A stretch of 64,000 nt of DNA. Source: Candidatus Poribacteria bacterium (lineage in GTDB: Bacteria > Poribacteria > WGA-4E > GCA-2687025). The stretch is from contig JABGQA010000115.1 of NCBI GenBank assembly GCA_018644665.1, positions 62,001 to 126,000 of the forward strand, written 5' to 3'. Shown here piece after piece: positions 24,797 through 34,243 of this stretch; within the stretch, counting starts at the first letter, position 1; each line of letters begins with the position of its first letter. A program made the position numbers and the translations under genes. The notes under the pieces were generated by a model. The model did no database searches. It was not told where the DNA came from and was given only the letters and a program-made list of their open reading frames with translations.

Positions 24797-24972
24797 CCTG
24801 ACGACGAACTGCGCGTCGTGATGGCAACCTCGCCGCCCGTTCGGGCATGGGCAGCACGGGCTGGGCCGGCGTCATGCGCGCCAGCATCACAGGAACGGCC
24901 CGTTGACGCGGCGCCCGCACGTCCCATCTGCGGGCGATCACCGAATCCGGTCCAACCGAGAAGGAGGGCGAC

Positions 24973-25878
24973 ATGGCGCTGTCCGGCAAGGTCGCTTTGG
25001 TAACCGGCGCGACGCGGTCAGTCGGCAGGGGTGTCGCGCACGCCCTGTCGCAGTTGGGCGCCAAGGTGTACATCACCGCGCGCCACGCGAAGGAAGCCAA
25101 GAAGCCACCCGGCGCGGAGCGCCACACGTTCTGGGGCTCGCTGGATATCACGGTTCGCGAGGGGCGAGAGATGGGGGCGACGTCGCTCGTGCCAGTAGTC
25201 TGCGACCATCGAGACGACGACCAGACGGCAGGCCTCTTCGAGCGGATCATCCGTGACGACGGGCATTTGGACATCGTCGTCCACGCCGCGTGGGGCGGTT
25301 ACGAACGACTTCGCGGCGGCTACCCCGAAGACGGGCCCTTCGACTGGTCTGCGGACTTCTGGGCGCAACCCCTGTCCCTGTGGGACGAGATGCAGGTCGT
25401 CGGCGTGCGGTCGAACTACCTCGTCAGCGCCTTCGCTGCCCGGATGATGGTGGCCCAGCGCAGTGGGCTCCTTGTGAGCATCTCGTACCGATGCGGCCAG
25501 GAGTACAGCGAGAACGTCGCATACAGCACATCGCACGCTGCCATGGATACGATGGCACGCCACATGGCAATCGACCTCAAGCCCTACGACGTGGCGCCCG
25601 TCTCGCTCTACCCGATGGGCGCTGTCGAAGACGTGGCCTGGGATGTCTCGGGCGCGGAATCCGGCGTCTTCGTCGGGCGCGCCGTTGCCGCGCTCTACGC
25701 TGATCCAGCGCTGATGAGCAAGACTGGCAAGGTGTTCGGGACGCGCGCGTTGGCTCCAATCCACGGGTTCACCGACACGGACGGGAGCCAGCCGGAGATC
25801 TCCGAGGAATATGACGGGTGGGTCCAGCCTGATGGTTCGATGGTCTGCCCGGCCCCCAACGCGCCCCTCGAGTCGTAG
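24973..25878 (+). CDS. short-chain dehydrogenase/reductase, DHRS1-like, catalytic Lys replaced by His
   Basis: 301 aa with a textbook AAGGAGGG ribosome site. NAD(P) motif 'TGATRSVGRG' (11-20), 'VVHAAWGG' in the NNAG position and catalytic Ser in 'VSISYRCG' (S171). The active-site block reads 'YSTSHAAMD' (184-192) where DHRS1-type relatives have 'YGVGKAACD', so Tyr is kept and Lys is His188. This may weaken or change catalysis. No partner gene is close, and the convergent WD40 operon follows. Confidence 0.85.
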   Translation: MALSGKVALVTGATRSVGRGVAHALSQLGAKVYITARHAKEAKKPPGAERHTFWGSLDITVREGREMGATSLVPVVCDHRDDDQTAGLFERIIRDDGHLDIVVHAAWGGYERLRGGYPEDGPFDWSADFWAQPLSLWDEMQVVGVRSNYLVSAFAARMMVAQRSGLLVSISYRCGQEYSENVAYSTSHAAMDTMARHMAIDLKPYDVAPVSLYPMGAVEDVAWDVSGAESGVFVGRAVAALYADPALMSKTGKVFGTRALAPIHGFTDTDGSQPEISEEYDGWVQPDGSMVCPAPNAPLES

Positions 25879-25933
25879 GCCGCCAAAGTGCCGGCAGGCC
25901 GATCCTCCCGGGCGCCGACCCCGGCCGCGAAGC

Positions 25934-28816
25934 TCAGGGTATCTCGACTAGCGCGGGGCGCCACACGTCGATAACGCCGCCGTTTGTGAACAGGACGATC
26001 GTACTACCGTCGTCGGAGAAGGCTGCGTCCCGCAACACGCCGACGTGGGACTCGAGCGTGGCGACCTCTTGGCCGGTCTCCGTCTCGTACACGCGCGCGA
26101 CGTCCCGTGCGGCTACGAGTACGCGTCGGTCGTCGCCTGCGAACCGAATCGACGAGACGGGGCTCAATAGCGCGGGCAACTCCCGGATCAACCGGCCGGT
26201 CTTCGCTGACCATACCTTTAGGGCGACGACCGGCGCGCCCCCGACCGTGTCGTCGCTGGGGCGGGCCGCCGCATGAGATCCGGTGACAAGCATCGCGCCG
26301 CTGGGGCTGAACGCCGCCGTTGCGCCGCCCTCGGTTCCCAGCATGATGTCGTCGAACAGAACGCCTGTGTCGGCGTTCCACAGCCGGACCCGCCGATCTT
26401 GCCCGTAACCCAGCAGCCGCGAGCCGTCACGATTGAGGGCGTGCGGCCGCGCAGGAGTGGTCCCCCACTGCCACGCGGCTTTCCTCGCGCCGGTCCGCGC
26501 GTCCCACAGACGCGCGCCGTTCGGCGCGGTGAATGTGCAAGAGGTGGACCCGTCCGCGCTCAGAAGCTGGCCCCCGCCGATCCGCGGCGGCCCGCCGGGG
26601 AACACGCCGGGCAGGACTGTCCGGCCATCGCCGAGATCCTCCACATTACGCAGTGTGAGCGGGCCGTCGGCCGTCCCGGTAAGCAGGCTTCTATCGCCGT
26701 CGGCGAAGCGGAGAGTTGGCGCCCGCTCGCCGCCCGTCGGGAACGTGCCGACAGTCTCTCCCGCGACGACGTCCCACACCGTCACACGGACGCCGTCGCC
26801 AGGCTTGGCCAGCGCGACCAGCCGCCCGTCGGAACTCAGGGCGGCGTTGTGCCAGCGACTGTGGGTCGGCGGGAGTGCGTCCTCAGCGAACCCGGTGACA
26901 AGGTTCCACAGCTTGGGCCCACGGCCGGAACTGAACGTCAGCATCGTGCGCCCGTCTTGGCTCAGCCCAACAGGATGGGATGGGACCGTGTGACCGCGGA
27001 ACGCGCGCTGCTCCCATCCCGTTCCAGTCTTCCACAGCCGCGCCGAGCCGTCTTCAGACGCGGTGAGAAGGCCGCTCCCGACCGCCATCGAGACGATGGC
27101 GCCCTCATGGCCTCGGTATCCGCGTACCGCGCGTCCCGTTTCGGCGTTCCAGATCCGCGCGTTGCCGTCCCGGGAGGCCGTCAGCACACGGCGCCCGCCG
27201 ACGTGCGAGCCGACGGCCGTGATTGCGTCCCCGTGGCCCCTGGCGAACGTCTGCATCAGGTCGCCGGACTCCGCGTCCCACATCTTCGCTGTCTTGTCGC
27301 GCGACCCGGTTATCAGGCGCGTCCCGTCATGTGTGAACGCGACCGCCAGGACGGCCCCAGCGTGGGCATTGATGACGCGGGCATTGTGCGCCGCCGACGG
27401 ACGCCACGCGTGCCGTAGGCCAGACAGTTTCCCACGCGGGAGCCGAGCGGGCCTGCCGCGGATGGCCTCGGCCTTGGGACCCTCGACGGGCTCGTGGACC
27501 TGCCACAGCACCACGCGCCCATCGCCCAGGCCTGCGGCCAGGAGCATGCCCACCGGCGAGAATGCCAGCGAGTGCACGTGCGCGCCGATTCCCTCGATGA
27601 CAGATGTCCCCGCGTCACCTTCGGCATCCTGCAGGACCACTCGGGGCTCGGGTCGACTGACTGCGTACGCCAGCCGTCCGGAATCGCTGCTCAACGCCAG
27701 GGCGGAGATCATCGGCGCGATGGGGCGGCGGGCCGACGACTCCGCTTCCCTCCCGGCGCCAGCGTCGCCGTCCTCGGCCTCCTCCTGCGCGGGTGGCGGC
27801 AGGAGGTGAGCGCCATCGATGGTGCGGAACGGGGCAAGGGTGCGCGCGGCCCACAGCTTGATCTCGCGGTCCGTCGCTGACGCCACGTATCGACTGGCCC
27901 AGGCCGGCGCCACTACTAGGAACCTCACGGCGTGCGCGTGGGCGTCTATGTCCCGCACGCGCGCCCCGTTAGACGCGTCCCAGAGAACCAATCGGCCATC
28001 CGCTCCAGAGGTCAGCACACGCCGGTGCCCATTCACGAAGATTGCGCCCGTCGCCGGCCCGGCGTGCCCCGCCAGGCGGTGGACCTGCTGCCACTTGGCG
28101 GGATGGACGAGGTAGCCGTCGCCGTCGCCAATCCGTATCGCGTTGCGAATCACGCGGCCGTTCTCGATGCGGTATTCCGCCGTGGCGGTCCCAAGGCCCG
28201 GGCGCGCCTTCTCGGCATCGTCAGATGACATGATCAGGAGAGCGTCCGCCGGCACGGCCCACCGTTCATGGCGCAAGGCCAGGGGGAACGCGCCGTCCTC
28301 CAGGCGATACGGCCCGATGCGGGTGTCAACGGCGACGCGGTACGTCCTCGCCTTGATGGCGCTGAGCTCCTCGCGTAGATCCTGGACGCGCGCGTCGTCG
28401 GTGCTGTCCTGGCGCGCCTGCGCGAGCGCGTCGTCGCGGGCCTTCTCGAGGCGTCCACGTTCAGGCGTCCACTCGGCGACGAACGCGGGGAGCCCTTCCC
28501 TGTACCTGACGATCCGCGCGCGGTAGTCGGGTTCCGTCTCGAATTCACCCCTGAGCGATCCATCCGCGCCGTGACGTTCCCTGATTTGTGCCTCCGCGCT
28601 CGCGACCCGCTCTGCGTGCTTGGCGGTGATGCGGGCCGCGGCGGACGCGTACGCCGCATCGGCAGCCGTTACGGCGGCCTCTACCGCTACGACTAGCTCG
28701 TCAGCGCGCGACAGCGCGTCGGCGAGTTCGTCACCGCGGGCCGCGCCGCACAGGCATAGCGCCGTCAGCACGCACGCCAAGGGCCGCGTGAATTCTGCGT
28801 ATCGTCGGGGCGCCAT
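25934..28816 (-). CDS. exported WD40-repeat protein with N-terminal coiled coil
   Basis: 960 aa from ATG 28816 (AGGAG 7 nt upstream). Signal peptide ends 'LCLCGAARG'. Residues about 20-160 are a charged helical/coiled-coil region ('AERVASAEAQIRERHG'). Next comes a domain with 'LREELSAIKARTYRVAV' and 'RIGPYRL', also present in the WD40 protein at 31247. About 14 WD40 blades follow ('GTRLITGSRDKTAKMWDAESG' being typical), enough for two propellers. It ends 'SDDGSTIVLFTNGGVIDVWRP'. It is the last gene of a four-gene operon of related exported proteins, 39 nt after the previous stop. The role is unknown; perhaps a periplasmic scaffold. Confidence 0.85.
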   Translation of the reverse strand: MAPRRYAEFTRPLACVLTALCLCGAARGDELADALSRADELVVAVEAAVTAADAAYASAAARITAKHAERVASAEAQIRERHGADGSLRGEFETEPDYRARIVRYREGLPAFVAEWTPERGRLEKARDDALAQARQDSTDDARVQDLREELSAIKARTYRVAVDTRIGPYRLEDGAFPLALRHERWAVPADALLIMSSDDAEKARPGLGTATAEYRIENGRVIRNAIRIGDGDGYLVHPAKWQQVHRLAGHAGPATGAIFVNGHRRVLTSGADGRLVLWDASNGARVRDIDAHAHAVRFLVVAPAWASRYVASATDREIKLWAARTLAPFRTIDGAHLLPPPAQEEAEDGDAGAGREAESSARRPIAPMISALALSSDSGRLAYAVSRPEPRVVLQDAEGDAGTSVIEGIGAHVHSLAFSPVGMLLAAGLGDGRVVLWQVHEPVEGPKAEAIRGRPARLPRGKLSGLRHAWRPSAAHNARVINAHAGAVLAVAFTHDGTRLITGSRDKTAKMWDAESGDLMQTFARGHGDAITAVGSHVGGRRVLTASRDGNARIWNAETGRAVRGYRGHEGAIVSMAVGSGLLTASEDGSARLWKTGTGWEQRAFRGHTVPSHPVGLSQDGRTMLTFSSGRGPKLWNLVTGFAEDALPPTHSRWHNAALSSDGRLVALAKPGDGVRVTVWDVVAGETVGTFPTGGERAPTLRFADGDRSLLTGTADGPLTLRNVEDLGDGRTVLPGVFPGGPPRIGGGQLLSADGSTSCTFTAPNGARLWDARTGARKAAWQWGTTPARPHALNRDGSRLLGYGQDRRVRLWNADTGVLFDDIMLGTEGGATAAFSPSGAMLVTGSHAAARPSDDTVGGAPVVALKVWSAKTGRLIRELPALLSPVSSIRFAGDDRRVLVAARDVARVYETETGQEVATLESHVGVLRDAAFSDDGSTIVLFTNGGVIDVWRPALVEIP

Positions 28817-28855
28817 GCGTGTTCTCCTGCCTGTTCGGCGTCTGCTGCTCATCTG

Positions 28856-30028
28856 CTAGTCTTCGGATCCGGCACCGACGGAGCGCCAGACCTCGACCTC
28901 GCGATAGATGGAGGAAAAGGCGATCGTGGAGCCGTCGTCGGAATACGCGACGGCCTGCAGGGAGGACGGCCAGTCCGTGGCGATGGTCGCGACCTCGCGG
29001 CCAGAGTCGATGTCCCAGATACGGGCGACTCCCGCGACGTCGTCGTAGGTCAGCAGTCGCCTGTCTCCCGCGCCGACCGCGCTGACCTTTGCTCGCGAGC
29101 GCGCCGGGAGTTTCCTGTGCCTAAGCCCCTCGTCGGCCTGCCATATCTCGGCCCGCCCATCGTTTCCGAACCCCACGATTCGTCCGTCTGCGAGCCATCT
29201 CGGCGCGCGCAGTCGATCGTAGCCAGCCACCCGAAGCGCGGCCGGGTTGCTAGCCCTGTCGAGCCGTTCCACGTCCCAAAGGTCATGACCGGATGGGTGG
29301 GGATCGGTATGCTCCGTGTGCGCGACCAGCAGTCTTCTGCCGTCTGGACTGAGCGCCGGGCCGGCGGCCGTGGCCGAGGCGGCGCGGTCCTCCCCAGTGG
29401 CGAGATCCCAGACGCGCACCCTGACTGCCGTGGCCCCCGCCAAACGGCTCCCGTCAGTCGCCAGTGACGCGTAATCCACGGGGCGGTACCCGCGGCCGAT
29501 CTCGTGCGTGCACGATCCGCTGTCCGCATCCCACACTCTCAGCACGTTGTCGCCATCGTGCACCACGATCCAGGGAAGGATGGGACTCGCGTCTAGCAGT
29601 TGAGTACCGGACTGCCCGGCCTGGAAGCGCTGCGTTTCGGTGCCTGTGGCGGCGCTGTACACCACCACCTCTCCGCTCTCGTGCGCGGCAACCACCAGTC
29701 GGCCGCGGCCAGTGAGGGCCACGTGGGGCGAATGCCTCACCACCGGGATCTCCAGTAGCGTCTCCGCACGGCCCACATCCCACAGGCGCACGGGCCCTCG
29801 GAGGTAGTGACAGAGCAGTCGGGAGCCGTCGTCATTCACGGCAATTCTGTGAGCCCCTCGCCTGTGTCCGTCCCGCGTGCCGTCAACCGCGTGCGGGAGG
29901 TAGCGGAGTCGAGTCCAGGCGCCGGGCCCCGGCTCAGGCGCACACCCCGCCACGACGAGGCACAAGGCGGCCACAGCGGCGGGCCAGAGCTGGCTGCCCC
30001 GTGGGACTACGGCCTTAGGGCACGCCAT
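28856..30028 (-). CDS. WD40-like lipoprotein
   Basis: 390 aa from ATG 30028 ('ggagatagagg' upstream). Lipobox 'LVVAGC' follows a hydrophobic core, so the protein is lipid-anchored. About seven degenerate WD40 blades: 'GSRLLCHYLRGPVRLWDV', 'GEVVVYSAATG', 'DNVLRVWDADSG', 'VRVWDLATGED' and 'AGVARIWDIDSGREVATI', ending 'SDDGSTIAFSSIYREVEVWR'. It is closely similar in layout to the next gene upstream and looks like a tandem duplicate. Its start overlaps that gene's end by 22 nt, implying coupled translation. Confidence 0.82.
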   Translation of the reverse strand: MACPKAVVPRGSQLWPAAVAALCLVVAGCAPEPGPGAWTRLRYLPHAVDGTRDGHRRGAHRIAVNDDGSRLLCHYLRGPVRLWDVGRAETLLEIPVVRHSPHVALTGRGRLVVAAHESGEVVVYSAATGTETQRFQAGQSGTQLLDASPILPWIVVHDGDNVLRVWDADSGSCTHEIGRGYRPVDYASLATDGSRLAGATAVRVRVWDLATGEDRAASATAAGPALSPDGRRLLVAHTEHTDPHPSGHDLWDVERLDRASNPAALRVAGYDRLRAPRWLADGRIVGFGNDGRAEIWQADEGLRHRKLPARSRAKVSAVGAGDRRLLTYDDVAGVARIWDIDSGREVATIATDWPSSLQAVAYSDDGSTIAFSSIYREVEVWRSVGAGSED

Positions 30029-31203
30029 ACCTCTATCTCCCGATCGGGCCTGGCGAACGCGATCGTCGAACCGTCGTCGGAATACGCGGCTGATGGGATG
30101 ATTGGCAACGGTGGATCGACAGGTAGCGTCTCCAACTCTCTGCCCGTTTCGATGTCCCATACGCGGCCAATGCGCGCGACCCAGTCGTATGTCAGTAGGC
30201 GAGTGTCACGCTCCCCGATCTCGATGAACGGGCTCCGCGAACGCTCGGGAAGGGTCCTCAGCCGGCGGGGGCGTGATGGCTCCCATATCGCCACGCGCCC
30301 GTCGGCATCCCTGCCCAGAAACCGGCCGTCGCGCAGCCACTGCGCGACCTTGGGGAGGTCCTTCCTGCTGTCGTTCGACGGGCGGTACGCGCTGGCGGCA
30401 TCAAGTCGGTCCAGATCCCACAGCAGCGGCGGGCCAGGAGGGTCGGCTAGCGGCGCGCCGGACAGCATGTGCTGCCCATCGGGGCTGAGACTGGGACCGA
30501 GATACGGCGTCTCGACGCCTTCGACGCCGTCGGTGGCGAGATCCCAAACATGGAGTCCCGTACGCCCCCGGCGGCCCTCTTGGGGCCTCACCATGTAAGC
30601 GAACGCGACTCGGCTCCCGTCCAACGAGAGCGACGGCGCCCAGAACGGAGTCACACCAGCGGCCAGTTCGTGCTCGAGGATGCCGCGATCTGCCGCCCAC
30701 ACCTGTAGGACGCTGTTCTCCGTCGCGACGACGATCCAGGGGAGCCGGCCGTTCACATGGAGCATCGGAGCCGGTTTTGGCGCCGTGTGGAATCGTCGCG
30801 CCACCTCGCCGGTGTTGGTGTTGTACACGACGACCAGCCCGCTCTGGGCCATGGCGACGAGCAGGCAACCCTCGCCGGTGAGTGCGACGCGCGGCCAGAG
30901 CCCCACTGTCGGGACATCGACCACTGGCACGCCTCCGTCCACGTCCCACAGACGTGTCAGGCCTGCGTCGAGGCGCGTCACGCTACCGTAGTGGCAGAGG
31001 AGCCGCGAGCCGTCGGCGCTGATGGCCATGACGTCTCCCTCTGACGAGACGCGCCTGCCGGTTCTCCTGTGCCCGTCCGGGTCGGGCAGCCGCCCGACCA
31101 ACGCCCAGGCGTCGTTCCGCGGGGCCGGGGCGCACGATCCGACCACAATGCCCGAGGCCACCAGGCCGGCGACGATGATCGCTTGCGTCAGACGGAAGCC
31201 CAT
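30007..31203 (-). CDS. WD40-like lipoprotein (paralogue)
   Basis: 398 aa from ATG 31203. The frame extends upstream with Arg-rich junk. Lipobox 'IVVGSC' is followed by 'APAPRNDAW', parallel to 'APEPGPGAW' in the neighbour. Blades include 'GSRLLCHYGSVTR', 'SGLVVVYNTNTGEV', 'NSVLQVWAADRG' and 'IGRVWDIETGRELETL', ending 'SDDGSTIAFARPDREIEVWR'. Two lipoproteins with the same architecture side by side suggest a heteromeric envelope complex or recent duplication. It starts 43 nt after the stop of the 650-aa WD40 gene. Confidence 0.82.
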   Translation of the reverse strand: MGFRLTQAIIVAGLVASGIVVGSCAPAPRNDAWALVGRLPDPDGHRRTGRRVSSEGDVMAISADGSRLLCHYGSVTRLDAGLTRLWDVDGGVPVVDVPTVGLWPRVALTGEGCLLVAMAQSGLVVVYNTNTGEVARRFHTAPKPAPMLHVNGRLPWIVVATENSVLQVWAADRGILEHELAAGVTPFWAPSLSLDGSRVAFAYMVRPQEGRRGRTGLHVWDLATDGVEGVETPYLGPSLSPDGQHMLSGAPLADPPGPPLLWDLDRLDAASAYRPSNDSRKDLPKVAQWLRDGRFLGRDADGRVAIWEPSRPRRLRTLPERSRSPFIEIGERDTRLLTYDWVARIGRVWDIETGRELETLPVDPPLPIIPSAAYSDDGSTIAFARPDREIEVWRALRP

Positions 31204-31246
31204 GTGTGCCCCATCGTGGCCAGCGCCTGACGAGACGCCGGGCCGA

Positions 31247-33199
31247 TCACCGCGCGTCGGCGGCCGCCGACGCCTCGACGATGTCGTACTGCCACACGTC
31301 GACGCTCCCACTCCACGATCTGGCGACGAGCGTCGCCCCATCGCCCGACAACGCCGCGGACCCGCCGAGCGTTCCCGGAAGCGTATGCAGCGTGGCTCGC
31401 GTTTCGGCGTCGCACACACGAACGCTTCCGTCCTCGGCGCGGTCGATCGCCATCGAATGCGTGCGAGGCAACCACGGCTGACCGGGCGCCACGACGGACA
31501 AGCCCCACCCAACGCGGACATCCCCGCGTCCGCGGTTCCTCAGGCGGAGGGCCCCCGCTAGCGACGGGTCGGTTGAAGCGGCGGGCGACGCCGCCCACAC
31601 GCATTGCGCGGGTAGGCCGGTGTCGACCGCCCACGCCCTCCCGCCATCATAGTCGCAGGCCACGAACGCCCCGTCGTCGGTGAGTCCAAATTGACCGAGC
31701 GGCGGGGTCGCCCCGTCGAAGAACCCGTCGTCGGTGCCGGACGTGGCTCCGACAATGCGAAGGGTGAAACGGTTGTCCGACGGGAGCAGCGCCACGCGCT
31801 CGCCGTCCGGGGACAACGCGGAGGCCCGGACCCCCCTCGGGTCGTGGTGTATGTGGAGGGTGTCGCCCGAGCGGACGTCCCATAGCCGCGCGGTCTTGTC
31901 GGCCGACCGCGACAACACGCTGCTGTTGTCCGCCGACAGCGATAGCGTCGTCACACGCATCTCATGTCCCTTGAACACGGCAGTCTCCACGCCGCTCACG
32001 GCATCCCACACGCGCAGCGTGGCGTCGTCAGACCCCGTGATGAGCCTGCCGGCGTCGGACGTGAAGACGATTGCCCGGACCCGACCCGTGTGACCGGCGA
32101 GGACGTGAAGGCGCCGGCCGGTTTCAATGTCCCACACCCCCACCGTGCCGTCCCGCTTCGCGGCCGCTAGGAGGGCGCCGTCAGGACTGAGCGCCACGCC
32201 GCCGGCTGTGCGCGCGGTCTCCTTGTAGGAGGCGATCTCGGCCCCGGCTTCGACATCCCATACAGTCGCGGCGAACCACTCTGACCGGAACGCGACCCGG
32301 GCTCCGTCGGCGCTTAGCGACAGCCCTCCCGCCATCTTCGTTTTCGAGGGAATGCTGCGAAGATGTCGTCCCGTCTGCCCATCGTGCAGCAGCACGTCGG
32401 CGTACCGCGCGGCCGCCGCGACGGAACCGTCGGCGCTTACCACGAGGGCCACCACCTTGCTGCCGCGTCTGCCTGCGTGGGGTCCGATTTCGACGGCCGT
32501 GTCCATGCCGGTTTCAGGGCTCCAGACGTGGAGGCGCCCGCCACCGCTCGCCGTCACGATCCGGCTACCCATGAAGGTGGCCGCGAGCGTCGGCCCTGAG
32601 TAGGACACAAGCCTGCGGGAACGGGTCCACTCCGTCGGGCGAAGGTTCATCGCGCCGCCATCGGCGAAGACGAGCGCTTGCCGCACAGGCGCCCCCTCGA
32701 CGACGCGGTACTGGGCGTAGGCCGGCGCCCCGTCGGCCAGAACGGCCGCGTCCTGCGTCAACGGCGGGCGGATCCCGCCTGCCAGCACTTCCCCGTTGGG
32801 TAGACCCTCGACTGTGACGGGGTAGAATCCCCTACGGCCGATGTACGTTCCGATCCGTGCCGTAACCGGGACGGAGTAGGTACTCGCCTCAATGTCGCGT
32901 AGTTCGCTCTGGAGGGCGTCGCCCGGGGAGCCGTCCGCTTGCATCTGTCCACTGATCGCTCGCGCGCGTTCGACCGCCACCTCCAAGGGCTGCCGTACGC
33001 GGGTAGCCTCGGCGGCCCGCCGCGACTGCTCATCGCGCTCGCTTCGGAGTTCCGCGGCGATGTCCTTTCGGCCGGGCAGCGCCCGCGCGAGGGCCAACTC
33101 GCCGGTCGGTCGCGTCATGTGCGTCGAGATGCGCGATCCGGTCGCCAGAAGCGCGGCAGCTACGCCTAGCCCAAGCGCCCAGACCCAGAAACGTCGCAT
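31247..33199 (-). CDS. membrane-anchored WD40-repeat protein
   Basis: 650 aa from ATG 33199 ('cggagaa' upstream). The N-terminal hydrophobic segment 'FWVWALGLGVAAALLATG' has no clear cleavage site and is probably an anchor. A coiled-coil-like stretch (about 30-100) is followed by a domain with 'LQSELRDIEASTYSVPV' and 'RIGTYIG', matching the 960-aa protein. About nine WD40 blades follow ('GRLITGSDDATLRVWDAVSG', 'SSVLSRSADKTARLWDVRSG'). It is the first gene of the four-gene exported WD40 operon. The upstream 207 nt is shared with the divergent D-aminopeptidase gene. Confidence 0.85.
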   Translation of the reverse strand: MRRFWVWALGLGVAAALLATGSRISTHMTRPTGELALARALPGRKDIAAELRSERDEQSRRAAEATRVRQPLEVAVERARAISGQMQADGSPGDALQSELRDIEASTYSVPVTARIGTYIGRRGFYPVTVEGLPNGEVLAGGIRPPLTQDAAVLADGAPAYAQYRVVEGAPVRQALVFADGGAMNLRPTEWTRSRRLVSYSGPTLAATFMGSRIVTASGGGRLHVWSPETGMDTAVEIGPHAGRRGSKVVALVVSADGSVAAAARYADVLLHDGQTGRHLRSIPSKTKMAGGLSLSADGARVAFRSEWFAATVWDVEAGAEIASYKETARTAGGVALSPDGALLAAAKRDGTVGVWDIETGRRLHVLAGHTGRVRAIVFTSDAGRLITGSDDATLRVWDAVSGVETAVFKGHEMRVTTLSLSADNSSVLSRSADKTARLWDVRSGDTLHIHHDPRGVRASALSPDGERVALLPSDNRFTLRIVGATSGTDDGFFDGATPPLGQFGLTDDGAFVACDYDGGRAWAVDTGLPAQCVWAASPAASTDPSLAGALRLRNRGRGDVRVGWGLSVVAPGQPWLPRTHSMAIDRAEDGSVRVCDAETRATLHTLPGTLGGSAALSGDGATLVARSWSGSVDVWQYDIVEASAAADAR

Positions 33200-33406
33200 G
33201 GCTGTTCTCCGAGGTTCGCGTGTACAACGCCGCGGCCGCCAGGAACGTTGGGCTTGCGCAGCATGTAGCGCGATCTGTCTGATGAAATATCGCACATAGT
33301 CGTCGGTCACGCCAGTTTCGCGGCGCGGAAGCGGGAGGCGACGCGCACGGTATTCGCGTAGAATCGCCCCTGGCGAGCGGAATCACCGGGGTAAGGGAGA
33401 CGCATC

Positions 33407-34222
33407 GTGCGAGTGCTCATAATGACGGACATGGAGGGTGTCAGCGGGATAGTGGTCTGGGGCCAGGTAACGGGCGGCGCGCCGATGTACGAGGAAGGGC
33501 GCCGTCTATACACTGAGGAGATCAACGCCGCTGTCCGAGGAGCCAAGGCCGGAGGCGCGACGGAGATCGTCGTCGTAGATTGCCACGGCGCAGGGAATGA
33601 CTGGTCCTTCAACTCGCTCATCCCAGAGATGCTCGACCCCGACTGCGAGTGGGTCGCGCACCACACGTGGGGACGCTACACGGAGATGTGGGAGAACGGC
33701 TGCGACGCCTGCCTCCTCGTGGGCATGCACGCCCGGGCCGGCACGCCCGACGGCGTGATGTGCCACACCATCTCGACGGTGCAATACCGCAATCTGTGGT
33801 TCGGCGACGACCTCGTCGGGGAGACGGGCGTGAATGCCGCGCTGAACGGCCAGTACGGCGTCCCGATCGCGCTGGTCACGGGCGACGAGGCCGTCTGCCG
33901 CGAGGCGAGCGAGTTGCTGGGGGATGGCCTGCGCACCGTCGCGGTGAAGAAGGGCCTGAGCCGATACAGCGCCCGCCAGATCCCGCCCGTCCGTGCCCGC
34001 CAGATGATCGAGGATGGAGCGCGTGAGGCGCTTGCCGACTTCACGCCGCCGCGTCCGTACATACCCGCCGCGCCGAGTGTCATCACCATTGAGGTGGGCA
34101 CTGTGGACAAGGTCACCGACTTCAGAGGCCGCGCGGGTGTCGAGGTCACGGGCGATCTCACCGTCGAGAGCCGGGCGGAAAACTGGATGACCGCCTGGGA
34201 CCAGTTCTGGCCCTTCGCCTGA
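33407..34222 (+). CDS. M55-family D-aminopeptidase (DppA-like)
   Basis: 271 aa from GTG 33407 with 'aagggaga' upstream. Zinc ligands and catalytic positions of Bacillus subtilis DppA are kept: D8 and E10 ('TDMEG'), H60 ('VDCHGAG'), H108 ('GMHARAG') and E139 ('VGETGVN'). The family forms a decameric ring and cleaves D-Ala-D-Ala-type dipeptides, recycling peptidoglycan. No dipeptide transporter is nearby. It is followed after 21 nt by an oxygenase gene, probably co-transcribed. Confidence 0.93.
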   Translation: MRVLIMTDMEGVSGIVVWGQVTGGAPMYEEGRRLYTEEINAAVRGAKAGGATEIVVVDCHGAGNDWSFNSLIPEMLDPDCEWVAHHTWGRYTEMWENGCDACLLVGMHARAGTPDGVMCHTISTVQYRNLWFGDDLVGETGVNAALNGQYGVPIALVTGDEAVCREASELLGDGLRTVAVKKGLSRYSARQIPPVRARQMIEDGAREALADFTPPRPYIPAAPSVITIEVGTVDKVTDFRGRAGVEVTGDLTVESRAENWMTAWDQFWPFA

Positions 34223-34243
34223 TGCACAGACGGGAGAGTCCCG

